From NCBI GenBank assembly GCA_025355115.1, contig JANXLO010000235.1, forward strand, positions 1 to 12,050: a stretch of DNA of 12,050 bases, in the 5' to 3' direction. A program made the translations under genes and the position numbers. Shown here in pieces: positions 1-6,843 of this stretch; the stretch's first letter is position 1; the number at the start of each line of letters is the position of its first letter. The notes under the pieces are model-generated. The model was not told where the DNA came from. It searched no databases and saw nothing but the letters and a program-made list of their open reading frames with translations. The stretch is from Chthonomonadaceae bacterium. Its GTDB lineage: Bacteria; Armatimonadota; Chthonomonadetes; Chthonomonadales; Chthonomonadaceae.

Positions 1-2828
1 CGGAGACGCGTCCTCCGGTCGTGGCGAAGCTCGACATCAACGCGCTGCCGATTCTCTTTCTCGGTTTGGAGTGCCCTTCGCTAAGCAGGCAACAACTGCG
101 CGCTTTGGCAGACAAGACGCTGCGTCCCAAGCTGGAGCGCGTCTCCGGCGTCGCGGCAGTACGTGTCATCGGCGGCGAGCAGCGTGAAATCCATGTGGCG
201 GTGGACGGGCAGCGGCTGCTGCCGCTCGGGCTGACCATAGCCGATGTCGTGAACTCCATAAAGGCGGGCGGGCACGATGTGCCGGGTGGGGACATTACTC
301 AGCCAGGCACACAGACGGGAGTGCGCCTCGCCGCCTCGTTCGACTCGCTCGAAGCTATCCGCAACACGCCGCTCATCGCCCCACAACTGGCAGCCCGCAA
401 CACGGGACTGCCGCGTTCAGCGAACGCCGCCCTTCCCGCCCCTCCTCTAACCGTCGCGGACGTGGCGGAGCTGTCCGATGGGCAGGCCGAACGCTCGGAG
501 ATAAATCGCATCGATGGCCTCGACGGCATCAGTATCGTCCTGACAAAGGCCTCTGACGCCAACACGGTCTCGGTTGTGAACGATGCCAATCTTGCCCTGG
601 AGGAGCTGCGGCCCTCATTGCCCGCAGACTTGAAGCGCGTAGTGCTGCGCGATGACTCCATCACCGTGGGGGACGCTCTCCAGGACGTGGACGGCAGCCT
701 TCTGCTCGGCGCGGTGCTCTCGATGGTCGTTATCCTCTTTTTTCTCCACGATGTGCGCGGCACCCTGATCGTCTCGCTCGCCATCCCCTCCTGCATCGTC
801 GCCACATTCCTGGTCATGTCGATCGCGGGATTCACGTTGAATCAGATGACTCTGCTCGCGCTGTCGCTCTCGGTGGGAATACTGGTCGACGACTCGATTG
901 TCGTGCTAGAGAGCATCACGCGGCACTTGAAGAACGGCGAGACTCCGAGGGAGGCCGCCTTCAACGGCAGAACAGAGATCGGCTTCGCGGACATCACAAC
1001 TACACTCGTAGACGTCGTCGTGTTCGTTCCCATCGCCTTCATGGGCGGCATCGTGGGCGGCTTCTTCAAGCAGTTCGGTCTGGTGATCGTGACCGCGACG
1101 CTGTTTTCGCTGATCGTCTCGTTCACGGTGACGCCAATGCTGGCCTCGCGTTGGTATAGGGCGGGGGAGAATACGGAGGCGAAACGAGGGATTTTCGCCC
1201 CCTTCGAGCGGCTCTATCAGCGGCTGGAAAGCACGTACCGCCGCATGATCGCATGGGCTCTTCGCCACCGCGGGCCTGTGGTGCTTACAGGGCTGGGAGC
1301 GCTGGTCCTGATGTTTTCCGTCTCATTTGCCCGGCTAGGATTCGAGTTCCTGCCAGGCACCGATCAGGGCCAGATCACTGTCGCGCTCGAGATGCCGCCG
1401 GGCACCAGCTTAGCCGCGACAGACACTCTGGCCCGCGCCGCCGAGCAGATCGTGCTGCGAACGCCGGATGTGGAGGCTGTGGTCACGAACGCCGGTCAGA
1501 TACTCGGCGGCTTCGGAGCGATTCCGCAGCAGGGCGCGCAGTTCGCGCAGATCAATGTCCGCCTTCTGGAGAAACGCAGCCTGTTCGAGCGATTGCTCCC
1601 CCATGGCCGCCTCGCGAACAGACGCTCTCGGTCAGACTTCCAGGTTACGGATGGGCTGCGCAAGGCGTTGCTGCCGCTCTCAAAGTCAGGCGGAGGACGC
1701 ATCACAGTCAATTCCGTGCGGACGGTAGAGGGCGTCTCCGTCCCCATCGAGCTTCAGCTTCGAGGGCCAGATGTGGATCGCCTGACGGAGTACGCCGCGC
1801 AGGTGCGCAAGAGCCTCGCAGCGGTGCCGGGAATTCTCGATCCGGCCGTGTCAGTGCAGAGCGGCAGGCCCGAGGTCAGCGTCGTCATCGACCCGCGCAG
1901 AGCCGCGCAGTTCGGCGTGCCTACAAGCCAGGCAGGACAGATACTTCGCGACTCGCTTTCTGGCAACTCCGACGCGGTGTTTCGAGAGAAGGGGCAGGAG
2001 TTCCCGATACGGATACAGCTAGCAGGCATTCAGCGTGACAGCCCCGGCGACGTCCAGAACATCGCGGTAGGCGCGGATGCTCAGGGGCAAGCAGTAACGC
2101 TCGGCGACATCTCCACGATCTCTTTGCACCGAGGGCCGGGCAGCATCGAGCGCAGCAACGGACAGCGAGTGGTGACCGTGACGGCTGCTCTGACGCCTGC
2201 TCTGCCGCTCGGAAATGCTCAGCAGGCGATCGACGCCCTCATCGAGACTCTACCACACCCCGGCATCGAAGTTACCTGGGGCGGTGAGGCGAAGACGCTC
2301 AACGACAACGCCCCGCCCATGGCGGAAGCCCTTATTCTCGCTGTGCTGCTGGTCTATCTAGTCATGGCTTCGCTCTTCAACAGCCTGGGAACTCCGTTTG
2401 TCATCATGTTCACGCTTCCGATGGCACTGGTCGGCGCGCTCGGCGCGTTGGTAATGCTGGGCGAAACGATGTCGCTGGTTGCCGCCATCGGAATCATTAT
2501 GCTGGTCGGCCTGATGGGTCGCAACGCGATCCTGCTCCTCGACTACACTAATACACTTCGGGCGAGAGGTGCTGAGCGCAACGCCGCGATGGTGGAAGCG
2601 GGCGCCACTCGCCTGCGCCCCATCCTGATGACCACGACTGCCACAATCGTCGGGATGCTGCCCGTCGCTCTCCGCATCGGGCGCGCCTCCGAAGTGCGCG
2701 CCCCCATGGCGATCGTTGTCATCGGCGGCCTGCTCGTCTCGACCGCCCTTACCCTTATCGTCATCCCCGTCCTCTACACCCTATTGGACGACGCGCAGAC
2801 CTACTGGAAAGCGCGCCGCACTCGCTGA
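1..2828 (+). CDS. RND-family efflux pump inner-membrane transporter (HAE1/AcrB-like), 5'-partial
   Basis: Proton-driven inner-membrane pump of the hydrophobe/amphiphile efflux type, which normally works with a periplasmic adaptor and an outer-membrane channel. The frame is open from position 3, and the first residues (ETRPPVV before AKLD) match RND sequence upstream of the GTG at 21. The true start therefore lies outside the window and about 100-130 N-terminal residues (TM1 and part of the porter domain) are missing from 941 visible. Seen in order: porter segment, TM2-TM6 (about 705-1155), TM7 (about 1260-1330), second porter region, and TM8-TM12 (about 2320-2800). The TM4 acidic pair is present (GILVDDSIVV, Asp codons 888 and 891), as is RLRPILMT in TM11 (AcrB R971/T978 equivalents, codons 2610 and 2631). 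At the TM10 Lys position (AcrB K940) this protein has Arg (codon 2520, MGRNAILLL). The family is certain; the substrate cannot be told. Confidence 0.93.
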   Translation, partial: ETRPPVVAKLDINALPILFLGLECPSLSRQQLRALADKTLRPKLERVSGVAAVRVIGGEQREIHVAVDGQRLLPLGLTIADVVNSIKAGGHDVPGGDITQPGTQTGVRLAASFDSLEAIRNTPLIAPQLAARNTGLPRSANAALPAPPLTVADVAELSDGQAERSEINRIDGLDGISIVLTKASDANTVSVVNDANLALEELRPSLPADLKRVVLRDDSITVGDALQDVDGSLLLGAVLSMVVILFFLHDVRGTLIVSLAIPSCIVATFLVMSIAGFTLNQMTLLALSLSVGILVDDSIVVLESITRHLKNGETPREAAFNGRTEIGFADITTTLVDVVVFVPIAFMGGIVGGFFKQFGLVIVTATLFSLIVSFTVTPMLASRWYRAGENTEAKRGIFAPFERLYQRLESTYRRMIAWALRHRGPVVLTGLGALVLMFSVSFARLGFEFLPGTDQGQITVALEMPPGTSLAATDTLARAAEQIVLRTPDVEAVVTNAGQILGGFGAIPQQGAQFAQINVRLLEKRSLFERLLPHGRLANRRSRSDFQVTDGLRKALLPLSKSGGGRITVNSVRTVEGVSVPIELQLRGPDVDRLTEYAAQVRKSLAAVPGILDPAVSVQSGRPEVSVVIDPRRAAQFGVPTSQAGQILRDSLSGNSDAVFREKGQEFPIRIQLAGIQRDSPGDVQNIAVGADAQGQAVTLGDISTISLHRGPGSIERSNGQRVVTVTAALTPALPLGNAQQAIDALIETLPHPGIEVTWGGEAKTLNDNAPPMAEALILAVLLVYLVMASLFNSLGTPFVIMFTLPMALVGALGALVMLGETMSLVAAIGIIMLVGLMGRNAILLLDYTNTLRARGAERNAAMVEAGATRLRPILMTTTATIVGMLPVALRIGRASEVRAPMAIVVIGGLLVSTALTLIVIPVLYTLLDDAQTYWKARRTR

Positions 2829-2843
2829 GAGATATCCTGACGC

Positions 2844-2870
2844 AAGCGTCAAAGGCGTCAACACATGTGT
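2844..2870 (+). promoter_or_regulatory. Bipartite upstream element, copy 1 (AAGCGTCA ... CACATGTGT)
   Basis: AAGCGTCA (2844-2851) is followed 10 nt later by CACATGTGT (2862-2870). The same pair of blocks recurs upstream of the FKBP gene (6312-6340). In this copy the first block is the right half of a 14-bp palindrome, TGACGC-AA-GCGTCA (2838-2851). A further GCGTCA half-site lies at 2855-2860, and ACACATGTGT (2861-2870) is itself a perfect palindrome. It could be an operator or activator site; no regulator is identified. Confidence 0.35.
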
Positions 2871-2910
2871 CTTAATCTGATACGATGGCGGAGTTTCGGG
2901 GGATTGGCAG

Positions 2911-2916
2911 TATAAT
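2911..2916 (+). promoter_or_regulatory. Possible -10 element for the MFS-cdsA operon
   Basis: A consensus TATAAT lies 48 bp before the MFS start codon. No hexamer resembling TTGACA sits 16-18 bp upstream and there is no extended TGn motif, so this would need an activator or is fortuitous. It is the only sigma-70-like -10 in this gap. Confidence 0.35.
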
Positions 2917-2943
2917 AGGCGGTAAGAAGCCAGGACGCTTTAT

Positions 2944-2953
2944 GAGAAGGAGA
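2944..2953 (+). promoter_or_regulatory. Ribosome-binding site of the MFS gene
   Basis: GAGAAGGAGA ends 10 nt before the ATG at 2964. It is a strong Shine-Dalgarno match and fixes that start. Confidence 0.7.
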
Positions 2954-2963
2954 GCGCGTTAGC

Positions 2964-4283
2964 ATGATTGAACCTCCCCCCGCACCCGAGAACGAAGCGC
3001 CGCTCAAAACGGGCAAAATGCTTGCCTACAGCATCGCCAACTTCGGTTACGGCGCCTTCTACTCCCTCAATAATGCGATTATTCCGCTGTTCATCGCGCA
3101 CTTCACCAACGACGCCAGACTAAAGTTTCTAATGGGGAGCACCCACTCATTCGAAGGCGCGGTCATTCAGCCGCTTGTCGGCTCGGCGAGCGATAGACTC
3201 CGCACCAGGCTGGGTCGCCGTCGCCCCTTCATCCTTATTTTTGCGCCTTTCACTGCGATGCTGATCCTCTTTGTCCCCGCGGCAGGGCACCTGTTTCCCG
3301 GCTTTGTTGCGCCGGTCCATGGCCTGTTCTACCATCCTGCTTTGCGGTACATCATCGCCACAATCTTTCTGTTCACGGTCTGCTTCAATATCGCGGAGGA
3401 TCCGTACAAAGCCCTGATGCCGGACATCACGCCGGAGCCGCAACGCGGCAAAGTCAGCGCCGTCTCGCAGTTCGTGCTGATCCTTGGTCAAGCGGGGTTG
3501 CTGCTGCTGGCACTCCCTGGGAGAGAACTGCATCAGATCGAGCTCAAGTTCATCCTGACTGCCTGCTTAGTCCTCGTCACCTCCCTGCTGACAGTCTGGC
3601 TGGTGAAGGAGCCTGCTCACCCTCCGGCGTCCGTGAATCCCCCCTCCCATGGCGCCGCCCTGCGGCAGGCGCTGGACGGCCTGCGCATCCTGCGGCAGGC
3701 AAGATGGACGCTGACCGGACTCTTCTTCTCCGGGCTGGGCGTTGGCATCATTTTGCCCTCCCTCACCACCGTCGTAAAGGCCATCACGAACTGCACAGAC
3801 CATCAGGCAGAGATGATGTTTCTCGTGCTGATGATAAGCACCGCGGTCGCTGTCCTGCCGTTCGGCTGGCTGACGGATCGCATCGGGTCTAAGCGCGTTC
3901 TCATGATTGGCATGATCTTTATTTTGGCGGCGGCGGTGAACGGCCTCTGGGTGACGACGTTGCCGCAGATAACCGCAATTCTCTGCCTGGCCGGTATTGG
4001 CAACGCGGCGCAGACCGCCTCTGCGTATCCTCTTCTGACGAAAGTGGTTCCGCACGAGGAGATCGGCTTCTACACGGGCCTGCAGTCCACCGCGCTGTCG
4101 ATCGCGACTCCCTTGACCGCGATTTTTGCGGGTGCGCTGGTGAATAGAGGCGGCTATCGGCTGATCTTCGCAGTAAGCGGAGCGTCTCTTCTGATTACTC
4201 TGTTCGCCCTGACGCGTGTTCACATGGCCGCCGCCGCCGCTGAAATCGCCGCCCGAAATCGTCAGCAGGGACGGACATCGTAG
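2964..4283 (+). CDS. MFS transporter, SLC45/sucrose-symporter-like
   Basis: Predicted 439-residue, roughly 12-helix inner-membrane transporter of the major facilitator superfamily. Residues 73-89 carry the loop 2-3 signature in the form GSASDRLRTRLGRRRPF. The arginine-rich ending is typical of the sugar-cation symporter branch (SLC45, plant SUC, GPH-like). The equivalent loop in the second half is GWLTDRIGSKRVL (301-313). A conserved-looking stretch DPYKALMPDITPEPQRGK (146-163) follows TM4, as in that branch. The N-terminal 15 residues are Pro/Glu-rich and cytoplasmic. A hydrophilic central loop of about 30 residues (216-245) separates the halves. The start is supported by a strong ribosome-binding site. 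Only 12 bp separate it from cdsA, so the two are probably one transcript. A sugar or glycoside substrate is inferred from the subfamily signature only. Confidence 0.88.
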   Translation: MIEPPPAPENEAPLKTGKMLAYSIANFGYGAFYSLNNAIIPLFIAHFTNDARLKFLMGSTHSFEGAVIQPLVGSASDRLRTRLGRRRPFILIFAPFTAMLILFVPAAGHLFPGFVAPVHGLFYHPALRYIIATIFLFTVCFNIAEDPYKALMPDITPEPQRGKVSAVSQFVLILGQAGLLLLALPGRELHQIELKFILTACLVLVTSLLTVWLVKEPAHPPASVNPPSHGAALRQALDGLRILRQARWTLTGLFFSGLGVGIILPSLTTVVKAITNCTDHQAEMMFLVLMISTAVAVLPFGWLTDRIGSKRVLMIGMIFILAAAVNGLWVTTLPQITAILCLAGIGNAAQTASAYPLLTKVVPHEEIGFYTGLQSTALSIATPLTAIFAGALVNRGGYRLIFAVSGASLLITLFALTRVHMAAAAAEIAARNRQQGRTS

Positions 4284-4287
4284 GGAG
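4283..4287 (+). promoter_or_regulatory. Ribosome-binding site of cdsA, overlapping the upstream stop
   Basis: GGGAG starts on the last base of the MFS stop codon TAG (4281-4283) and ends 8 nt before the cdsA ATG. This layout favours translational coupling of the two genes. Confidence 0.65.
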
Positions 4288-4295
4288 TTGACACA

Positions 4296-5189
4296 ATGCT
4301 CACGCGGCTGATCAGCGGGCTGATCGGGATCGGGATTTTTCTCGCCTGCTGCTTCGGGGGGCTGCTCCCGTTCACGATTGCGGTTTCGGTTGTCATCGCC
4401 CTGGGCATCTCCGAGTTTGTCGCGGCCCATGAGCGCGCCCCTGTCATGTCCGCCCTGCCGGGAAAATGGGAGTGGTTGCGGGAGCGCTTTCGACCCTGGA
4501 ACCCGGCTCTTGTATGGCTAGGCATCACCATTCCACTTGTGAACTACCTGCTCGCCACGCATCCATCGCCGCTATGGGAGACGTATGCGCTGCTGCGCGG
4601 GGGGGTGGTGCTTCTGTTCGCGATGCTGGTCGTTCGTGCGCTGCGAACCGGCCGTGCGCTGGGCGCGTTGCGAACCGTCTACGGCGTCGTAGGGTTCTTC
4701 TATGTGGGCGGCTCGCTGGGGATGTTCGTGGCGCTGCGGGCTGTTCCGGGAACTATCCATGTGCCGGGAATTGGGCAAGGCGACCGTGGCGCGTGGCTGA
4801 TGCTGTTCGTGGCGATGTGCGTGTGGGCCACCGACACGTTTGCCTACTTCGTAGGAAAGCAGTTCGGCCGCCGAAAGCTCGCCCCTCAGCTCTCGCCCGG
4901 CAAGACGGTCGAGGGCGCGATCGGTGGCCTGCTCGGAGCGATCCTCACCGGAGGGCTTTTCGGCACGTGGATACGCCTACCTCTGGAGCATGGTCTAGCG
5001 GTAGGCGCACTCGCGGGTTTCATGGGCCAGGTCGGCGACCTGTTCGAGTCCGCTCTCAAGCGCGAGCTAGGCATCAAGGACTTCGGTCATGTCCTGCCAG
5101 GACACGGCGGCGCCCTCGACCGCTTCGACAGCCTGATGTTCGTCGCCCCCCTGGCCTACCTCTATTTCCACTTCGCTGCTGGCATCTGA
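4296..5189 (+). CDS. cdsA: Phosphatidate cytidylyltransferase (CDP-diacylglycerol synthase)
   Basis: Integral membrane enzyme converting phosphatidic acid and CTP to CDP-diacylglycerol and pyrophosphate, the branch point for phosphatidylglycerol, cardiolipin and phosphatidylserine synthesis. At 297 residues it has normal family length. The C-terminal half carries the family hallmarks: TDTFAYFVGKQFGRRKL (179-195), SPGKTVEG (200-207), and the signature S252-x-L-K-R ... K261-D ... LPGHGG ... LDRFD (ending at D278). The residue after HGG is Ala rather than the usual bulky hydrophobic; all charged and catalytic positions are kept. The N-terminal half is several hydrophobic segments with an unusual hydrophilic stretch at about 44-69. 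It follows the MFS gene by 12 bp. No undecaprenyl pyrophosphate synthase, frr or dxr gene, the common partners of cdsA, is next to it here. Confidence 0.95.
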   Translation: MLTRLISGLIGIGIFLACCFGGLLPFTIAVSVVIALGISEFVAAHERAPVMSALPGKWEWLRERFRPWNPALVWLGITIPLVNYLLATHPSPLWETYALLRGGVVLLFAMLVVRALRTGRALGALRTVYGVVGFFYVGGSLGMFVALRAVPGTIHVPGIGQGDRGAWLMLFVAMCVWATDTFAYFVGKQFGRRKLAPQLSPGKTVEGAIGGLLGAILTGGLFGTWIRLPLEHGLAVGALAGFMGQVGDLFESALKRELGIKDFGHVLPGHGGALDRFDSLMFVAPLAYLYFHFAAGI

Positions 5190-5311
5190 ATGCTTAGCCG
5201 CATCCTCGATAAAAGGTTGGTGGAGCCGAGTGTGGAAAACACGCGTCATGGAAGAGCAAATATCTTTTGGGTGAAAATGCCCTTTTCTGAGGCAACTTCT
5301 TGATCGGGATG

Positions 5312-5319
5312 AGAAGGAG
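5312..5319 (+). promoter_or_regulatory. Strong Shine-Dalgarno upstream of the TauE-like gene, not in register with it
   Basis: AGAAGGAG is the only good ribosome-binding site between cdsA and the permease. It lies 6 nt before GTG 5326 and 9 nt before GTG 5329, both in a different frame from the permease. In the permease frame a TGA at 5330 blocks any start this close. Confidence 0.55.
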
Positions 5320-5325
5320 TTCGAC

Positions 5326-5400
5326 GTGGTGACGTCGAAACGGCGGGGGAGTGAATCGAGGGTTTGGAAAGTTCCGTTGCGGTATGACATGGCAGCATAA
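5326..5400 (+). CDS. Possible 24-codon leader peptide coupled to the downstream permease
   Basis: The reading frame GTG-GTG-ACG... encodes 24 residues, basic at the start (MVTSKRRGSES), and stops with TAA at 5398-5400. A permease-frame ATG follows at 5402, one base later, and another at 5384 lies inside this ORF. The optimally spaced AGAAGGAG is the main support. The peptide has no recognisable similarity or attenuation codon run. An alternative is a single-base sequencing or real frameshift in the G5 run at 5345-5349, which would join this start to the permease N-terminus. Confidence 0.3.
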   Translation: MVTSKRRGSESRVWKVPLRYDMAA

Positions 5401-6292
5401 TATGATTCTGGTCGGGGCGGGCGCGCTGGCGGGAATGGTCAATTCGGTGGCGGGCGGCGGCACACTCTTGACGTTTCCGGCTCTCCTCTACACGGGCGTG
5501 GATTCCTTGGTCGCCAATGCCACCAGCACGGTCGCCCTCTGGCCGGGGCAGATGAGCAGCCTGTGGGGCTACCGCAAGGAGATCGGGCAGAATCAGACCG
5601 CTATCATTCGTCTCGCCATCCCGAGCTTCGCTGGCGGCGCGATGGGCGCCTGGCTGCTTCTCCACACTCCGCACAGCCTGTTCGCGAAGATAGTGCCGTT
5701 CCTTATAATTATGGCGACAGTTCTGTTCATGGCGCAGGAGCCGCTCGCGCGGTTGCAGCGCGCCCGTGTTGAAAAGTCCCGTGCTGAGGCCGACAATTCG
5801 CCGCTCCCAAACGACGCGCTTTCTTCGCCTGAAGTCTCCGCTTCGGATGCGTCCGTTGTCGATGCTAAAGCTTCTCAGCCTCCCGGCGCAACCGGCTCGA
5901 CGGTCGCTGTGAAGGAGGGGGGGCCGTCCGCGTCCGCCTGGGCAGGGGTGATCGTCTTCCAGTTTCTGGTCGCGATCTATGGGGGGTACTTCGGCGCGGG
6001 TATAGGCATCCTGATGCTGGCCGCGCTCGGTTTCATGGGCTTCACCAATATACATCGAATGAACGGCCTGAAGAACATCAACGGCCTCTGCATCAATGCC
6101 GTGGCCTCCGTGATGTTCATACGAAGCGGGCAGGTGCAGTGGCACACCGCCGCCATTATGGCGGCAGGCTCCATCGTCGGAGGCTATACCGGCGCAGGCA
6201 CCGCCCGGCGCATCGGGCAACGCAATGTGCGAAGGCTTATCATCGGCATTGGCTTCGCTCTTGCGATCTGGCTGCTCATTGAATCGCGATAG
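5384..6292 (+). CDS. TauE/SafE-family permease (sulfite exporter-like)
   Basis: Multi-helix inner-membrane protein of the TauE/SafE family, whose characterised members move sulfite, sulfoacetate or other small anions; the substrate here is unknown. Family hallmarks occur in both halves. The first half opens LAGMVNSVAGGGTLLTFPAL. The second has YGGYFGAGIGILML followed by HRMNGLKNINGL, the typical Gly-rich loop and Asn-Gly-Leu-Lys motif. Between the halves, after MAQEPLARLQ, is a hydrophilic stretch of about 60 residues rich in Ser, Ala, Asp and Pro, longer than the usual connecting loop. The start is uncertain. The frame is open from GTG 5351, but that codon abuts its only purine run. ATG 5384 gives the usual N-terminal length (MTWQHNMILV). 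ATG 5402 would suit reinitiation after the short upstream ORF. I chose 5384. It lies in a 195-bp gap after cdsA. Confidence 0.85.
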   Translation: MTWQHNMILVGAGALAGMVNSVAGGGTLLTFPALLYTGVDSLVANATSTVALWPGQMSSLWGYRKEIGQNQTAIIRLAIPSFAGGAMGAWLLLHTPHSLFAKIVPFLIIMATVLFMAQEPLARLQRARVEKSRAEADNSPLPNDALSSPEVSASDASVVDAKASQPPGATGSTVAVKEGGPSASAWAGVIVFQFLVAIYGGYFGAGIGILMLAALGFMGFTNIHRMNGLKNINGLCINAVASVMFIRSGQVQWHTAAIMAAGSIVGGYTGAGTARRIGQRNVRRLIIGIGFALAIWLLIESR

Positions 6293-6311
6293 GCACGACT
6301 CTCTCTCGCGT

Positions 6312-6340
6312 AAGCGTCAGAGCAGGCAATTCACTTGTGT
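6312..6340 (+). promoter_or_regulatory. Bipartite upstream element, copy 2 (AAGCGTCA ... CACTTGTGT)
   Basis: AAGCGTCA (6312-6319) is followed 12 nt later by CACTTGTGT (6332-6340), matching the pair at 2844-2870. It ends 44 bp before the FKBP ATG. Flanking GCGTAA (6308-6313) and TTACGC (6345-6350) form a loose inverted repeat around it. I see no convincing -35/-10 pair for the FKBP gene in this gap. Confidence 0.35.
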
Positions 6341-6366
6341 TCATTTACGCAGAAATCAACATCACG

Positions 6367-6373
6367 AAGGGAG
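6367..6373 (+). promoter_or_regulatory. Ribosome-binding site deciding the FKBP start
   Basis: AAGGGAG lies 11 nt before ATG 6385. The earlier in-frame GTG at 6337 has no such site and lies inside the CACTTGTGT element, so 6385 is preferred. Confidence 0.65.
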
Positions 6374-6384
6374 ACAATATCCTC

Positions 6385-6720
6385 ATGGTCACCGCAACTG
6401 GTTTGGAATACGAAGACGTTTTGGAGGGCACAGGGGCGAGCCCGAAAGTTGGACAGACCGCGGTCGTTCACTACGTGGGCACACTGACCAACGGCACGAA
6501 GTTCGACAGCTCCCGCGACAGCGGCAAGCCGTTCTCTTTCAAGATCGGCGTTGGACAGGTGATTCAGGGCTGGGATGAGGGCGTCGCGACAATGAAGGTC
6601 GGCGGCATTCGCAAGATGACCATTCCGCCCGCCCTGGGCTATGGCGCGCGCGGAGCCGGGGGCGTCATCCCCCCGAACGCAACTCTGCTTTTCGAGGTCG
6701 AACTCCTCGAAATTCGCTGA
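6385..6720 (+). CDS. FKBP-type peptidyl-prolyl cis-trans isomerase
   Basis: Small cytoplasmic prolyl isomerase and likely folding helper. From ATG 6385 it is 111 residues, the length of a stand-alone FKBP12-type domain. It has no signal peptide, no N-terminal dimerisation domain and no insert-in-flap. The binding-pocket residues known from FKBP12 are all present: Y30 (VVHYVG), F40-D41 (KFDSSRDSGKPF), F50, V59-I60 and W63 (GQVIQGWDEG), Y86 (LGYGARG) and F103 (LLFEVELL). The closing motif GVIPPNATL is intact. It should therefore be active and able to bind FK506-like ligands. It is the last gene before a strong terminator and sits 92 bp after the TauE-like gene, so it may have its own promoter. 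The bipartite element upstream may regulate it. Confidence 0.95.
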   Translation: MVTATGLEYEDVLEGTGASPKVGQTAVVHYVGTLTNGTKFDSSRDSGKPFSFKIGVGQVIQGWDEGVATMKVGGIRKMTIPPALGYGARGAGGVIPPNATLLFEVELLEIR

Positions 6721-6738
6721 AGCGAGCGCCGGACTGCT

Positions 6739-6773
6739 CCCCTTCTTCCCGCCCGGTGAAGAAGGGGATTTTT
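6739..6773 (+). terminator. Intrinsic terminator after the FKBP gene
   Basis: A perfect 10-bp stem (CCCCTTCTTC at 6739-6748, GAAGAAGGGG at 6758-6767) with a 9-nt loop is followed by A and five T. It begins 18 bp after the FKBP stop and marks the end of the left-hand transcription unit. Confidence 0.92.
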
Positions 6774-6843
6774 ATGTCCGCAGATGCTGGCTCGTATGGC
6801 ATTGATTCAGCAATATTTCAATTTTTTTGGCAGGGAGTGAAGC

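Noticed and set aside
21..23. GTG as the start of the RND gene
   Set aside because: RND-like sequence (PPVV before AKLD) continues upstream to the window edge, and a pump starting here would lack TM1.
1253..2038. Second plus-strand open frame (261 codons) inside the RND gene
   Set aside because: Arg/Ala/Gly-rich out-of-frame translation, typical of GC-rich genes.
3567..4430. Minus-strand open frame (287 codons) over the MFS gene
   Set aside because: Charged low-complexity translation; the plus strand encodes a clear transporter.
5230..5242. GTGT-N5-ACAC inverted repeat between cdsA and the permease
   Set aside because: Four-bp arms are expected by chance; no promoter next to it.
5269..5286. 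Hairpin GGGT...GCCC followed by TTTT as a cdsA terminator
   Set aside because: Only three GC pairs plus a wobble pair; too weak beside the 10-bp stem at 6739-6773.
5190..5303. 37-codon ORF directly after the cdsA stop (TGAATG)
   Set aside because: No Shine-Dalgarno, no recognisable motif and unremarkable composition; probably chance.
5246..6220. Minus-strand open frame (324 codons) over the TauE-like gene
   Set aside because: Antisense shadow without motifs; the plus strand has family signatures.
6337..6384. FKBP start at GTG 6337
   Set aside because: No ribosome-binding site. ATG 6385 has AAGGGAG and gives the standard FKBP length.
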